Numbered from the stretch's first letter, positions 54,601-63,843 are shown. The stretch: 64,000 bases of DNA from an uncultured Bacteroidales bacterium (GCA_902785925.1 CADAAI010000018.1:23117-87116); one strand, 5' to 3'. Notes: generated from the sequence alone by a model not told the origin. A program made the numbers and translations.

Positions 54601-55156
54601 AATTAACTTCTCCAATGCCGGCATCGGACACAACATGACGCTCACCCTAGACGGCAATGTCACCTACAGTGATGTGAGCAGCTACTACACGGCCATCGAG
54701 GCCGAGAAGGGCTCGGCAGGCAACATCAGCTACGCACTAAGCGACCTGAGCAACGGACACCACACGCTTAAACTCAAGGTGTGGGACGTATTCAACAACT
54801 CCAGCGAGAAGACCATCAGCTTCAACGTCATGAGTGGGCTAAAGCCCGAAATCGACGAGATTAAGGCGTTTCCCAATCCTGCCTCAACCACAACAACCTT
54901 TATTGTCACACATAACCGCCCCGAGGCAACTGTGACGGTGACTATCGAGGTGTTCAATCTCATGGGCCAGCGCATGTGGAGCACCACACAAAGCGGACGC
55001 AGCTCTATGTTCTCATCGTTCCCCATCACTTGGGACCTGAGCGACTATAGCGGTAGCCGCCTAGCTCGAGGCATCTACCTCTATCGAGCAACAATCTCGA
55101 CCGATGGCCACCAAGAGAGCACCAAGACTAAGAAACTCGCCATCACCGCAATGTGA
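51689..55156 (+). CDS. porU: PorU-like C25 peptidase 1 (type IX sortase candidate)
   Basis: A 1155-residue secreted C25 (gingipain-family) peptidase. After the signal comes the PorU N-terminal domain (LASGKWVKVAVSESGIYQIT, HVRIYGYGGAPLNETL, DRILFYGQG). The C25 domain carries His646 (YSGHGGPSGW) and Cys680 (FAATCEFSRHDG). The C-terminus is a sorting-type Ig domain with FlgD-like features (VFNLMGQRMWSTT, LARGIYLYRATI). PorU removes C-terminal sorting domains and attaches cargo to the cell surface. Of the three paralogues this is the best canonical PorU candidate because of its typical active-site context and tail. PorV is not adjacent. To the eye it is more G+C-rich than the two paralogues. Confidence 0.82.
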   Translation: MTLIHHNRITRAARAITLALAAWAVSAWAQESTPSSDASALASGKWVKVAVSESGIYQITASDASKWGLGDLSHVRIYGYGGAPLNETLNSTFFHDDLPQVPTIRSGDRILFYGQGPLTWSWSSSNNVWLPIQHPYATQGYYFVTSDASQSDVAPTTMTSTATGQLVTTFVERRLHEEELINPGETGRTLLGEDFTTTNSQAFKFTLDDLVDGSTVSAYTRFAAKTIGSNSSVTFKWNGNNLAGSHSIEAVNSSDPAHYHYNLAEATKQFTMSGTKELTYTVTYSPAGTVNMARLDFIAVGYKRPLDLSGKNSLAFALRNTDDTQYELSGLTPNTHLWEVTDKSFPVEYTLEAGASTTRFSVSRIKTHEFIAFNDNATFPSPTLVGNVDNQSIHGAPIPDMIILAPAEFLPQANQLAALHESVDSMRVMVLDHNKVFNEFSSGTPDAAAYRMLCKYFYDRGTDEQGHHLGYLLLLGNGYCDNRRISTAGRALRYPMLLVWESKASEDEMSSYTSDDFYGYLQDKTIMGTSNKMDIAVGRIPARSATDASIAVNKIIKYVTQTDYGNWKNTMLNVADNEDSGSHWRHGEAVVQTVAANGGENTNFTRVFLDDYEARSDGSGNKFPEARKKMYKTLTEGALWWNYSGHGGPSGWTGDGLLVTSDVENNLFYSHQPILFAATCEFSRHDGTNPSGGENAFFNPNGGCVAMLCPPRLVYMDDNRYLNITAAQKMYDRDNNGLIMRLGDMLTYAKNNTTRGQNNSLRYHLYGDPAMRPAMPQLNAVIDQINGKAVNEDDMPVFEARQTITVAGHIENLAGEKQSTFNGLIESTLFDCEKSVSFSYSYNWRNPATGETEQRDSTLTYEERQNKLSLNVTRVENGEFTFNITIPSEVTVSYDNYRPSLVSLYAYDPDKKLEATGSCDDFYIYGYDESVVADTIGPDISYMGLNSNNFNDGDNVNESPLLLATVSDESGINFSNAGIGHNMTLTLDGNVTYSDVSSYYTAIEAEKGSAGNISYALSDLSNGHHTLKLKVWDVFNNSSEKTISFNVMSGLKPEIDEIKAFPNPASTTTTFIVTHNRPEATVTVTIEVFNLMGQRMWSTTQSGRSSMFSSFPITWDLSDYSGSRLARGIYLYRATISTDGHQESTKTKKLAITAM

Positions 55157-55249
55157 TAGTGTGGTTCAAAGGCTGGGCAGCACACATAGATTAAGGATGA
55201 TTTAACAAGTTTTACTCTGATTATTACAATATAACTTAATTATTTTTAC

Positions 55250-55257
55250 TACTTTTG
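55250..55257 (+). promoter_or_regulatory. Putative -7 box of rex
   Basis: TACTTTTG matches the -7 consensus 46 bases before the ATG; no clear -33 box. Confidence 0.5.
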
Positions 55258-55302
55258 CAGTTTGGATTGACACTACGATGATTTCATGCCTATCATTGTA
55301 CG

Positions 55303-55974
55303 ATGAACGATAACGCACGACATATCACACGCGACATGCTGCCCGAGCCTACCCTCAGGCGGCTGCCATGGTACTTAGCCTATGTGAAGATGCTTGACAG
55401 CAAGCACGAGGAGTATGTCTCATCCACACAGATTGCCAAACGTCTTAACGTCGATGCATCGCAAATCGCCAAGGACCTGTCCTTCCTCAACATCAAGGGA
55501 AAGACGCGCATAGGATATGAGGTGCACCCACTCACCAAGGCGCTCAATGAGTTCCTGGGATTCAAGCACCGCCACAACGCGTTTCTTATTGGGGCTGGCT
55601 CACTGGGTAGTGCACTCATGCGCGACCTGGGCTTGATGCAGTATGGCCTAAACATCGTGGCAGCTTTCGACATCAACCCCGACATCGTGGGCAAGAACGT
55701 GGGCGACATTCCCATCTACGACTTCGCCGAGCTACCAGCCAGGCAACGAAGTTCGGGAGTGGCTATAGCGGTGATTGCTGTACCTAGCCAAAACGCACAA
55801 GAAGTTGCAAACACACTCATCGAGAGCAACATCAAGGCGATTTGGAACTTCACGCCCTACCGCATCAAGGTGCCACGCAACGTGGTGCTTCAAAACACAT
55901 CGATTTATTCCGACTTGGCCATCATGTACAACCGCATGGAGGCGAGCGCCAATAATAACATTCTCCGCAAGTGA
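55303..55974 (+). CDS. rex: Redox-sensing transcriptional repressor Rex
   Basis: A 223-residue regulator. The N-terminal winged helix (LPWYLAYVKMLDSKHEEYVS, SSTQIAKRLNVDASQIAKDL) binds DNA. The C-terminal Rossmann domain begins with AFLIGAGSLGSALMRD (GxGxxG), for NADH sensing, and ends with IWNFTPYRIKVPRNVVLQN. Rex represses fermentation and respiration genes when NADH/NAD is low. Its stop overlaps the next gene's GTG start (GTGA), so the downstream protein is translationally coupled. Confidence 0.95.
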   Translation: MNDNARHITRDMLPEPTLRRLPWYLAYVKMLDSKHEEYVSSTQIAKRLNVDASQIAKDLSFLNIKGKTRIGYEVHPLTKALNEFLGFKHRHNAFLIGAGSLGSALMRDLGLMQYGLNIVAAFDINPDIVGKNVGDIPIYDFAELPARQRSSGVAIAVIAVPSQNAQEVANTLIESNIKAIWNFTPYRIKVPRNVVLQNTSIYSDLAIMYNRMEASANNNILRK

Positions 55975-56552
55975 AGATTATAGGCATAAGAAATGGAGAT
56001 GGCAGAGAGCTGCCACAGCAGGTCTACCTCATGCCCGACTCGGCAGTGATAAAGACCAACAAGCCCTTCTTCTTGCCACATTTTGCTACAACATTTACCG
56101 CAACGCCAGCTCTGGCGATACACATCGACAGGCTGGGAAAGCACATTGCGCCCAGATTTGCTCACCGCTACTGTATGGCAGTAGCACCAGCAATTAAAGT
56201 CACGGCAAGTGGCATCGACACGCCTCAGAAATGCGAACAGCAATCGGCTCTAGCACATGGCTTTGACGGGGCGCTACTACTTGGAGACTTCGACGCTTTC
56301 GACGCCAACGAGGGCATCAATGGCACAACAGTAGCCATTGAGCACAATGGCACCCCAGCAAGCAACGGCAGCCTCGACACAGCGGGAATAGACTACAGCA
56401 CGCTCATCTCGCAACTGAGCAAATACTTCACCCTAAAAATGGGCGACATTTTGCTTGTTGAACTGAGCGACAACGGCATCAACCTAAAAATGGGTGACAC
56501 TCTCAATGCATCATGTAGCGGCATGCCCCGGTTGACCATTAGGGTGAAATAG
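55971..56552 (+). CDS. Degenerate fumarylacetoacetate-hydrolase-fold protein
   Basis: A 193-residue protein starting at a GTG that overlaps the rex stop. The fold matches short FAH-family proteins of Bacteroidetes: YLMPDSAVIKTNKPFFLP, HIDRLGKHIAPRFAHRY and AHGFDGALLLGDFDAF. Key catalytic positions are changed. The metal-binding Glu-x-Glu of FAH enzymes (as in YExEL) aligns with ATPAL, so both glutamates are missing. The downstream IDxTxRD-type motif reads IKVTASGID, and the KGFD lysine is histidine. It is therefore probably not a normal hydrolase; a structural or regulatory role is possible. The alignment is by eye. Confidence 0.72.
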   Translation: MKIIGIRNGDGRELPQQVYLMPDSAVIKTNKPFFLPHFATTFTATPALAIHIDRLGKHIAPRFAHRYCMAVAPAIKVTASGIDTPQKCEQQSALAHGFDGALLLGDFDAFDANEGINGTTVAIEHNGTPASNGSLDTAGIDYSTLISQLSKYFTLKMGDILLVELSDNGINLKMGDTLNASCSGMPRLTIRVK

Positions 56553-56603
56553 CTGACTGAATCGCACACTACTATAACATAGATAACATATCTTTAAACT
56601 ACT

Positions 56604-59600
56604 ATGCATAAGAAGTTTTTATTCAACATTTTAGGCCTTTTGGCCATCGCCGCGGCAACAACGTTTAGTGCCCAGGCGTACTCTTCGTCTAATTATGCCA
56701 ACACTTCGAAGTTGGCTAATGGCAAGTGGGTGAAAATTGCCATCAATGAGAATGGCATTTACCAGCTCACTTTCGACGAACTAGCCCAAATGGGATTCTC
56801 TAATCCTCAAGCCGTGAGAATTTATGGTGAAGGCGGATATCCCATCAGCGAAGTACTCGATGGCTCACAGACCGACGATCTGAAGCTTGTGCCGTTCAAG
56901 ATTTTCGACAACAAAATCTGCTTCTACGGCTGCGGAGTGACGAAGTACACAATGTCAACACCCACCGGAACACCCCACTACACTAGGGAGTTCAATAGCT
57001 ATTCAACTAAGGGTTACTACTTCCTCACGCAAGAAGAGGGCACAACTCAACTCGAGCCTGTCAGTGTCACTAGTAATGACGACAACAATCCTGTGGTAAG
57101 GGCACAGAGTCTTGACTACTGGCATCACGAGGTTGACCTTATCTCGCCAGGAGAGACAGGCAAGAGCATGCTAGGCGAGGCAATTATGGGAAATGGAATT
57201 GATATTCCTTACTCACTTCCATCGGTATGCCTCGACTCGACTGTTGTTGTTAACATAAGCGCTGGCGCAAAAGTGACTGCAGCGTCTTATATTGTTGGCA
57301 AAATCAACGGGAATGACGTTAATTACACTCTGGTTAGCTCAAAGATTTATGCCCCAGCCAACTCTTTCGTGTCCTACAACCAAGCATCGCCCTACAAGGC
57401 TTTTGTGCCTAGCGGGAGTGCTCCCATGCTTAGCGATGGAGTTGTGAACGTCAATATCACTAGCAGCGACGGCAATGTGAACAGCGCATGGCTCGACTAT
57501 GTGATTCTCACCTATTATCACGAGAACAATCTCAACAACGCTGTTAACGGACAGCTGCGAATGGGCATCAACAAGCTCGATTTGAAGCACTTTATCGCTA
57601 TCGACGGAGCCGACGCCAACACTCAGTTATGGTGTATAGATAACCCCCATAGCCCAACTTCATGCATCCTCTCCAACACTAGTAATGGTTATGGATTCTC
57701 TCCCTACAAGAAAGTGAATGCACAGAACTACATCGCTTTCGACCCCACTAAGCAGTTGATGTCAATCGACAGCTTTGAGGAGATTGAGAATCAGAACATT
57801 CACGGCCTGACCACCCCCGACATGGTGATTGTTACATGCGAGGAACTCATCCCCCAGGCCGAGCGCATTGCACAAATGCATCGCGACAATGACAACATGA
57901 CCGTCCACGTGCTCGACCAGCAGAAAATCTTTAATGAGTTCTCGAGCGGCACACCCGACGCCATGGCTATCAGGATGATGTGTAAAATGTTCTATGACCG
58001 AAACAAACTGAAGTTCAAGAATCTCCTCATGTTTGGTGGTGGCAACTACGATAACAGGCAAATTCTCTCAAAGCGCGACTGCAACACTCTCGTTTATGAG
58101 GCAACAATCAGCAATGACGAGGAGTACAGCTATGTGTGCGATGACTTCTTCGGCCTACTTGACGACAACTCAGGTTCTGAGCCAGCAAGCGATTATCTAA
58201 GGCTCGCTGTGGGTCGCATACCATGCGCATCGCAACAAGAAGCTCAAAGCGATGTTGACAAATTGCTCGACTACGTCAACAATCCCGACTACGGGCCTTG
58301 GCGTAACGACATGCTCCTCACAGCCGATGACTACGATGATGACTTACACTCTTTTCAAGCCGAGGGAATCAGTGAGATATTGGTTGATGAGCTATCGACT
58401 GGTTTGATGAATAACAAGGTTTATTTGAGCCAATTTCCTAACGACCCAGTCTCGGGATTTGCATTTGATGCTCGCAAAGAACTTATTTCTAAGCTTAAAG
58501 GCGGTCAGTACTTTATGACATATGTGGGCCATGGCGGTCCGAACTATCTCACTAAAGTTGCTCACCTGTGGACTGCCAATGAGGCTAACACAGTAGAGCA
58601 TCCTCACTTGCCCATTCTCACCACTGCATGCTGCGACGTGGCACGATTCGACAGCAACCAGCGAGGACTAGTTGAAATCATGTTCCACAAGCCAGGCGGC
58701 GGTGCAATAGCTATCGTCACTTCGGGACGAGCTGTTTATGCCACCGACAACGATGCACTCAATCAAGCGTTCGTGAGAGCTATGTTCTGCTACAACACCA
58801 AGGGCTACATGCCCACTGTGGGCGAGGCCTATATGCTTTGTAAAACATCGTTTGGCAGAACCACCAACTACAACAAGATGGCATTCTTCCTCCTCGGCGA
58901 CCCAGCAATGAAGGTCAACTATCCAAAACCCTTATTCAAGATTACAAGCATCAACGGCACAGCTGTAGGCAACTCAACAATTCCTTCAGGCCCCATGCAG
59001 GAAGTAACCGTCGAGGCCAAAGTCTACAACCCCGACGGCACAACTGTCAACACCAACTTCAACGGCGATGCCACTCTCTCAATCTACGACTACAAAAAGA
59101 AAGAGAAAACCGTCACTAAGCGCGTGAACCGCATCGACATCACTCGCGACATCTTCTTCCCGCAGAACCTGCTCACAAGCGTCAATGGACGTGTTGTTAA
59201 CGGAGTATTCACTGCCAAAGCTATTATTCCACGCTATATCCTCTCAACAGGAAACGATGGCATGGTTAAGGTTTATGCTCACCAAGACGACAGCGAGGAG
59301 ATGGTAAATGGTTCGTTTAATATGCTTAGGCTTAACTCCTATAATGAGAACAACCCGCTCACAGTTCACGACAATACATCACCAACAATTGAGGCAATGT
59401 ACTTCAACGATGAGCAAAGCTTCACCAACGGTGCTCTGGTTCCTTCGGGAAGCACCCTCTATATCCGTGCTACCGACGACTACTCGTTTAACAACCAGGC
59501 GATGGCTGTGGGCAACACGATGAGCCTCTTGCTCGACGGCGGTAAGACTACTTATCCCTACGTCCAGAACTACTCGGCCATGAGCGACGAGGGCAAGGCT

Positions 59601-60020
59601 CTCGCTATTGAGTTCCCAATGAAGCTGCAGGAAGGTCGACACACGTTGCAGTACAATGTTTATGACGCGGCAGGCAACAAGGCAACCGAGAGCATTTCGT
59701 TCCTCGTAGGCAATGGCTCACAACTCGAACTTAATGTTGAGGAAGAACCTGCTGTGACCGAGGCAACTTTCGACGTCACTACATCTATCTCCACCATGCC
59801 GCAAGTCACAATTAAGGTGCTCGACAATGTGGGTAACCTCGTGTGGAACACTACTACCACCAACTTCCCCTACACCTGGAACCTCAAAGACAACAATGGC
59901 AACCGACTGCCAGCAGGTGTCTATAAGTACTACGGCACCTATAAGGGAAGCAATTCTTATGGTGGCACAAGTATTGGTCGCCTCATCATCATTGATCCAT
60001 ATAAGAGCAACAACGATTAA
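56604..60020 (+). CDS. PorU-like C25 peptidase 2
   Basis: A 1138-residue secreted C25 peptidase with signal MHKKFLFNILGLLAIAAATTFSAQA. The N-terminal PorU domain is clear (SKLANGKWVKIAINENGIYQ, VRIYGEGGYPISEV, NKICFYGCG). The C25 domain carries His643 (YVGHGGPNYL) and Cys677, the second cysteine of TTACCDVARFDS. The region IHGLTTPDMVIVTCEELIPQ to NEFSSGTPDAMAIRMMCKMF is nearly identical to peptidase 3. The C-terminus is a sorting-type Ig domain (NVGNLVWNTTTTNFPYTW, LPAGVYKYYGTYKG). Whether it is a second sortase or a secreted protease is undecided. Confidence 0.85.
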   Translation: MHKKFLFNILGLLAIAAATTFSAQAYSSSNYANTSKLANGKWVKIAINENGIYQLTFDELAQMGFSNPQAVRIYGEGGYPISEVLDGSQTDDLKLVPFKIFDNKICFYGCGVTKYTMSTPTGTPHYTREFNSYSTKGYYFLTQEEGTTQLEPVSVTSNDDNNPVVRAQSLDYWHHEVDLISPGETGKSMLGEAIMGNGIDIPYSLPSVCLDSTVVVNISAGAKVTAASYIVGKINGNDVNYTLVSSKIYAPANSFVSYNQASPYKAFVPSGSAPMLSDGVVNVNITSSDGNVNSAWLDYVILTYYHENNLNNAVNGQLRMGINKLDLKHFIAIDGADANTQLWCIDNPHSPTSCILSNTSNGYGFSPYKKVNAQNYIAFDPTKQLMSIDSFEEIENQNIHGLTTPDMVIVTCEELIPQAERIAQMHRDNDNMTVHVLDQQKIFNEFSSGTPDAMAIRMMCKMFYDRNKLKFKNLLMFGGGNYDNRQILSKRDCNTLVYEATISNDEEYSYVCDDFFGLLDDNSGSEPASDYLRLAVGRIPCASQQEAQSDVDKLLDYVNNPDYGPWRNDMLLTADDYDDDLHSFQAEGISEILVDELSTGLMNNKVYLSQFPNDPVSGFAFDARKELISKLKGGQYFMTYVGHGGPNYLTKVAHLWTANEANTVEHPHLPILTTACCDVARFDSNQRGLVEIMFHKPGGGAIAIVTSGRAVYATDNDALNQAFVRAMFCYNTKGYMPTVGEAYMLCKTSFGRTTNYNKMAFFLLGDPAMKVNYPKPLFKITSINGTAVGNSTIPSGPMQEVTVEAKVYNPDGTTVNTNFNGDATLSIYDYKKKEKTVTKRVNRIDITRDIFFPQNLLTSVNGRVVNGVFTAKAIIPRYILSTGNDGMVKVYAHQDDSEEMVNGSFNMLRLNSYNENNPLTVHDNTSPTIEAMYFNDEQSFTNGALVPSGSTLYIRATDDYSFNNQAMAVGNTMSLLLDGGKTTYPYVQNYSAMSDEGKALAIEFPMKLQEGRHTLQYNVYDAAGNKATESISFLVGNGSQLELNVEEEPAVTEATFDVTTSISTMPQVTIKVLDNVGNLVWNTTTTNFPYTWNLKDNNGNRLPAGVYKYYGTYKGSNSYGGTSIGRLIIIDPYKSNND

Positions 60021-60049
60021 TCTCTTATCAGGATAGACTATTAAACAAT

Positions 60050-60088
60050 GAGATTCGAAGCGCTTGCTCCGAATCTCTTGTTTTTTTT
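60050..60088 (+). terminator. Terminator after PorU-like peptidase 2
   Basis: The stem GAGATTCG/CGAATCTC is followed by TTG and eight T residues. Confidence 0.9.
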
Positions 60089-60195
60089 CAACTAAATAAT
60101 GATTTTTTATTAAACAATAAATAACCTCTTTTTCACGTTAATTATAATAACATATTATACTAGTAGTAAAAACACACTTAATTAAGCGCTTAATA

Positions 60196-63100
60196 ATGAA
60201 TAAAAAATTTTTATTCAATGTCTTTTGTTTCTTACTGCTGACAGTTTGCCCCACAACGGCAAACGCTTTGTCAGCATCTCAATATGCCTCATCTTCAAGG
60301 CTTGGAAAAGGGAGATGGGTGAAAATTGCCATACCCGACGATGGCATTTACCAATTAACCTACACTGAACTCAAAAGCATGGGATTCAACGATCCTCTCT
60401 CAGTGAGAATCTACGGATTCGGAGGACACCCTATTAATGAAACGCTCAACGGCTCGCAATTTGACGATCTTGAGCAAGTTCCTTGCAAGCATTTTGACAA
60501 CAAGCTGTGCTTCTATGCATGTGGACCAGTGGAATTCTCTCTTATTGACACTTCTACTACTCCACGTTTCACTCGAACCTTCAACCCCTACTCAACGATG
60601 GGGTACTACTTTATCACAAGCGACGATGAAACTCAACTTAAGGAAGTAACCACAACCACCTATTATATAACTGGAAACAACCTCAGGAACACTAGTCTCA
60701 ACTACGAGTATTATGAGCACGACCTCATCTCGGTCTCTCAGTCGGGAAAAGATATGCTGGGAGAAGAAATGCCCAACAACACCATTACCCTGCCCTACTC
60801 GTTGTCAAACATTTGCCCCGACTCGGCAGTTGTTGTCAACCCATGTGTTGCTACCAAGAACGACAGCGTCTCAACAATCTGGGCACAAGTTAATGGAGAG
60901 GATGCTGACTTCACCATTGGCAACCGCAATATTTATAGCAGTAGTTCTGAATATGTTTATTATAATAGTTCTGCTCCATCGGCAATCTTCAAGCCACAAA
61001 ATGGCATAATGCCCGATAACGGCACTTTGAATTTGAGCATCACTTCTACCGGTAAGGCTGCTTGGTCAAGATTTGACTACTATTTGTTCACCTATTATCA
61101 CTATAACACCTTGACTAATGCTCCTTTCGCACAGCGTCGCATGTTTTTTGACAATGTGTCATCGGCCGACATCATTGCATTTGAGAATCTCAGGCCCTCA
61201 GCCCAAGTGTGGAACGTGACCAAAGCCAAAACCCCAGTCAACTACACTCTCTCGCAAAAGGATGACGTGACAGGCTTCACGCCTCTCTACACTACTGAAT
61301 ATGCGCAGTTCATAGCGTTCGATCCATCGGAGCAACTCAAGAGCATTGCAGGATTTGAGGTTGTCGACAATCAGGACATTCACGGCCTGCCAACTCCCGA
61401 CATGATAATTGTCACTTGCGATGAACTCATCCCCCAGGCCGAACGCATTGCACAAATGCACCGAGACAACGACAACATGACCGTACACGTGCTTGACCAA
61501 CAAAAAATATTCAATGAGTTCTCGAGCGGCACCCCCGACGCCATGGCTATCAGGCTAATGTGTAAAATGTTCTACGACCGAGACCCAAATAAGTTCAGAA
61601 ATCTACTCATGTTTGGTGCTGGAACTCAAGATAATAGGCAGATTAGAGGTAAGCGAGACTGCACTATTCTCACCTATGAGTCTCCAACAAGCAATGATGA
61701 GAACAACAGTTACGTGAGCGACGACTTCTTTGGTATGCTCGAAGACAACTCTGGCAAGAACCCAGCAGCCGAATTTCTTTTACTTGGCGTGGGGCGTATC
61801 CCTTGCGCATCGCTCCAAGAGGCGAAAAGCGATGTCGACAAGCTCCTGAACTACGTCAACAACCCAGACTACGGACCATGGCGAAACAATGCACTATATA
61901 TCGCCGACTACTATGCTAAAGAGCACAACCTACATGCTGTTCAAGCCGAGGGAATTAGCAATATCATTACCGATGAACTAGGAACAGGCTTGATGAAGAA
62001 CAAAGTCTTTATCACTCAATTTCCCAAAGATCCTTTAACCGGATATGCCCTCGATGCTCGCAAAAGCATGAAAGCGCTTCTCGAGAGCGGTCAATATTTT
62101 ATGACCTACGTCGGACACGCCAATCCTAACAATTTATCAAAAACCGACATGTTATGGACCAACTATGAGTCGCTCAACATAACTAATCAACATCTACCCA
62201 TCGCCACTACTGCTTGCTGCGATGTGGCGCGATTTGACGGCAGTCAGCGAGGACTCATCGAGTCTTTATTCCACAACCCCAACGGAGGCGCTATAGCTGT
62301 GCTGGCAGCAACGCGCTCGGCCTATGCCAACGGTAACGATGCGCTAAATCAGGCGTTTGTGCGTGCCCTGTTCTGCTACAACACCAAGGGCTACATGTCA
62401 ACTTTAGGCGAGGCCTATATGCTTGCCAAGCAGTCGTTTGGCCGGACTACTTCTTACAACAAGATGATGTTCTCCCTGCTGGGTGACCCTGCAATGAAAG
62501 TCAACTATCCTAAGCAGCTATTTAAAATCACGAAAATCAACAACAAGACTGTAGGTGATGCTAGCATCGCATCGGGAGCGCTACAAAAAATAACCATCGA
62601 AGCTAAAGTATACAATCCCAATAGCACAACGGTCAACACTAGTTTCAATGGTGATGCTACACTTTTTATCTACGACTACCTTAAGAAAGAGCTCACCGAG
62701 AATAACCGCGACGTATACTTCCCGCGCAAACTTCTCACTCAAGTTAATGGACGTGTTGTGAATGGTGTATTTAACGTTACAACTGTTATTCCACGCTATA
62801 TCCTACGTCCAGGCCAATCAGGACTGGTTTCGGTATATGCACATCGCGACAATAGCGACGAAATGGTAAATGGTTATTTCGACAAACTGACTCTCAACGC
62901 CTACAATGAAAGCGGTTATTACACAATTCATGATGACACACCGCCCACCATCGATGCCATTTACTTCAACGATGAGGAACTATTCGAGCACAGCCTGCAA
63001 GTGAATCCTTCTTCAACGCTCTACATCAAGGCAACCGACGATGTGGCTTTCAACAACCAGATTCTTGCTATTGGCAACGGTATGGACCTGAAAATAGATG

Positions 63101-63576
63101 GTGGTAAGACCACAATCTCCGACGTGAGATATCATGCCTCAATGAGCAACGATAGCAAGACGCTTACCGTTAAAATACCTCTCGAACTCGAGACTGGAAC
63201 ACACTCGCTACACTATACCGTGTATGACGCTGCGGGTAACGCTACGACTAAAACCATCAACTTCTCAGTAGGAGGTCCACAACAAGTGACTCTCTCGGTC
63301 GAAGAAGAACCGGCTATCGATTTTGCAACCTTCAACGTCGAGACCAATCTCTCAACCACCCCGTTGCTCACAATCAATGTTTTAGACTTTCAAGGCAACA
63401 TAATCTGGCATACAACAACCAGCGACTTCCCCTTGAAATGGAACCTCACTGGACTCACTGGAAAAACTATGCCTGCAGGAATCTACACATTCTACGGCAA
63501 GTACAACGACGGCACAATATATGGTGGCACCAACACTGGCACCCTCATCATTGGCAAGAAAAACAATATTCAATAA
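60196..63576 (+). CDS. PorU-like C25 peptidase 3
   Basis: A 1126-residue paralogue of peptidase 2 with signal MNKKFLFNVFCFLLLTVCPTTANA. The same order holds: PorU N-terminal domain (SRLGKGRWVKIAIPDDGIYQ, VRIYGFGGHPINETLNG), C25 domain with His641 (YVGHANPNNL; the usual GHGG is GHAN) and Cys675 (TTACCDVARFDG), and a C-terminal Ig sorting-type domain (FQGNIIWHTTTSDFPLKW, MPAGIYTFYGKYNDG). The change after the catalytic histidine may alter specificity. Its promoter is not obvious, and it is separated from peptidase 2 by a terminator. Confidence 0.85.
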   Translation: MNKKFLFNVFCFLLLTVCPTTANALSASQYASSSRLGKGRWVKIAIPDDGIYQLTYTELKSMGFNDPLSVRIYGFGGHPINETLNGSQFDDLEQVPCKHFDNKLCFYACGPVEFSLIDTSTTPRFTRTFNPYSTMGYYFITSDDETQLKEVTTTTYYITGNNLRNTSLNYEYYEHDLISVSQSGKDMLGEEMPNNTITLPYSLSNICPDSAVVVNPCVATKNDSVSTIWAQVNGEDADFTIGNRNIYSSSSEYVYYNSSAPSAIFKPQNGIMPDNGTLNLSITSTGKAAWSRFDYYLFTYYHYNTLTNAPFAQRRMFFDNVSSADIIAFENLRPSAQVWNVTKAKTPVNYTLSQKDDVTGFTPLYTTEYAQFIAFDPSEQLKSIAGFEVVDNQDIHGLPTPDMIIVTCDELIPQAERIAQMHRDNDNMTVHVLDQQKIFNEFSSGTPDAMAIRLMCKMFYDRDPNKFRNLLMFGAGTQDNRQIRGKRDCTILTYESPTSNDENNSYVSDDFFGMLEDNSGKNPAAEFLLLGVGRIPCASLQEAKSDVDKLLNYVNNPDYGPWRNNALYIADYYAKEHNLHAVQAEGISNIITDELGTGLMKNKVFITQFPKDPLTGYALDARKSMKALLESGQYFMTYVGHANPNNLSKTDMLWTNYESLNITNQHLPIATTACCDVARFDGSQRGLIESLFHNPNGGAIAVLAATRSAYANGNDALNQAFVRALFCYNTKGYMSTLGEAYMLAKQSFGRTTSYNKMMFSLLGDPAMKVNYPKQLFKITKINNKTVGDASIASGALQKITIEAKVYNPNSTTVNTSFNGDATLFIYDYLKKELTENNRDVYFPRKLLTQVNGRVVNGVFNVTTVIPRYILRPGQSGLVSVYAHRDNSDEMVNGYFDKLTLNAYNESGYYTIHDDTPPTIDAIYFNDEELFEHSLQVNPSSTLYIKATDDVAFNNQILAIGNGMDLKIDGGKTTISDVRYHASMSNDSKTLTVKIPLELETGTHSLHYTVYDAAGNATTKTINFSVGGPQQVTLSVEEEPAIDFATFNVETNLSTTPLLTINVLDFQGNIIWHTTTSDFPLKWNLTGLTGKTMPAGIYTFYGKYNDGTIYGGTNTGTLIIGKKNNIQ

Positions 63577-63624
63577 GTCTACAACAAAACCTCAATAGCC
63601 AACATCTGGCACACATCATCACAC

Positions 63625-63660
63625 TAGCCTTGCCACACTTTTAGGCAAGGCTTTGTTTAT
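63625..63660 (+). terminator. Terminator after PorU-like peptidase 3
   Basis: The perfect 9-bp stem AGCCTTGCC/GGCAAGGCT is followed by TTGTTTATTATT. Confidence 0.85.
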
Positions 63661-63730
63661 TATTACCCTCATTTTAAACACGTGTTGCAACGATTTTGAA
63701 ATCTTTTTTCAACTTTTTCGTCTTTAACGT

Positions 63731-63761
63731 TTTGCCATCTCAAATCTTTGTAGTACCTTTG
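63731..63761 (+). promoter_or_regulatory. Promoter of the rplU operon
   Basis: TTTG (63731-63734) and TACCTTTG (63754-63761) form the textbook Bacteroidetes promoter, 83 bases before the rplU ATG. Confidence 0.85.
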
Positions 63762-63764
63762 CAC

Positions 63765-63843
63765 CGATTTTCCGATAGGCTCGACTAAGTGCCTCACGAG
63801 ATTGGGGCCGCCGCACGGGTTAACTTGTAATACAATTATTTAA
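63765..63843 (+). promoter_or_regulatory. Structured 5' leader of rplU
   Basis: About 75 bases of leader include a hairpin CCTCA-CGAGAT-TGGGG followed by a GC-rich GCCGCCGCACGGG stretch, unusual for the AT-rich leaders in this window. It could be an autoregulatory site for a ribosomal protein; this is inference. Confidence 0.4.

Noticed and set aside
52838..54631. Long minus-strand open frame (about 597 codons) opposite the first PorU-like gene
   Set aside because: It is antisense to a gene with clear C25 motifs and a signal peptide, and its translation shows no signal peptide or known motif. It is a by-product of G+C-rich codon usage.
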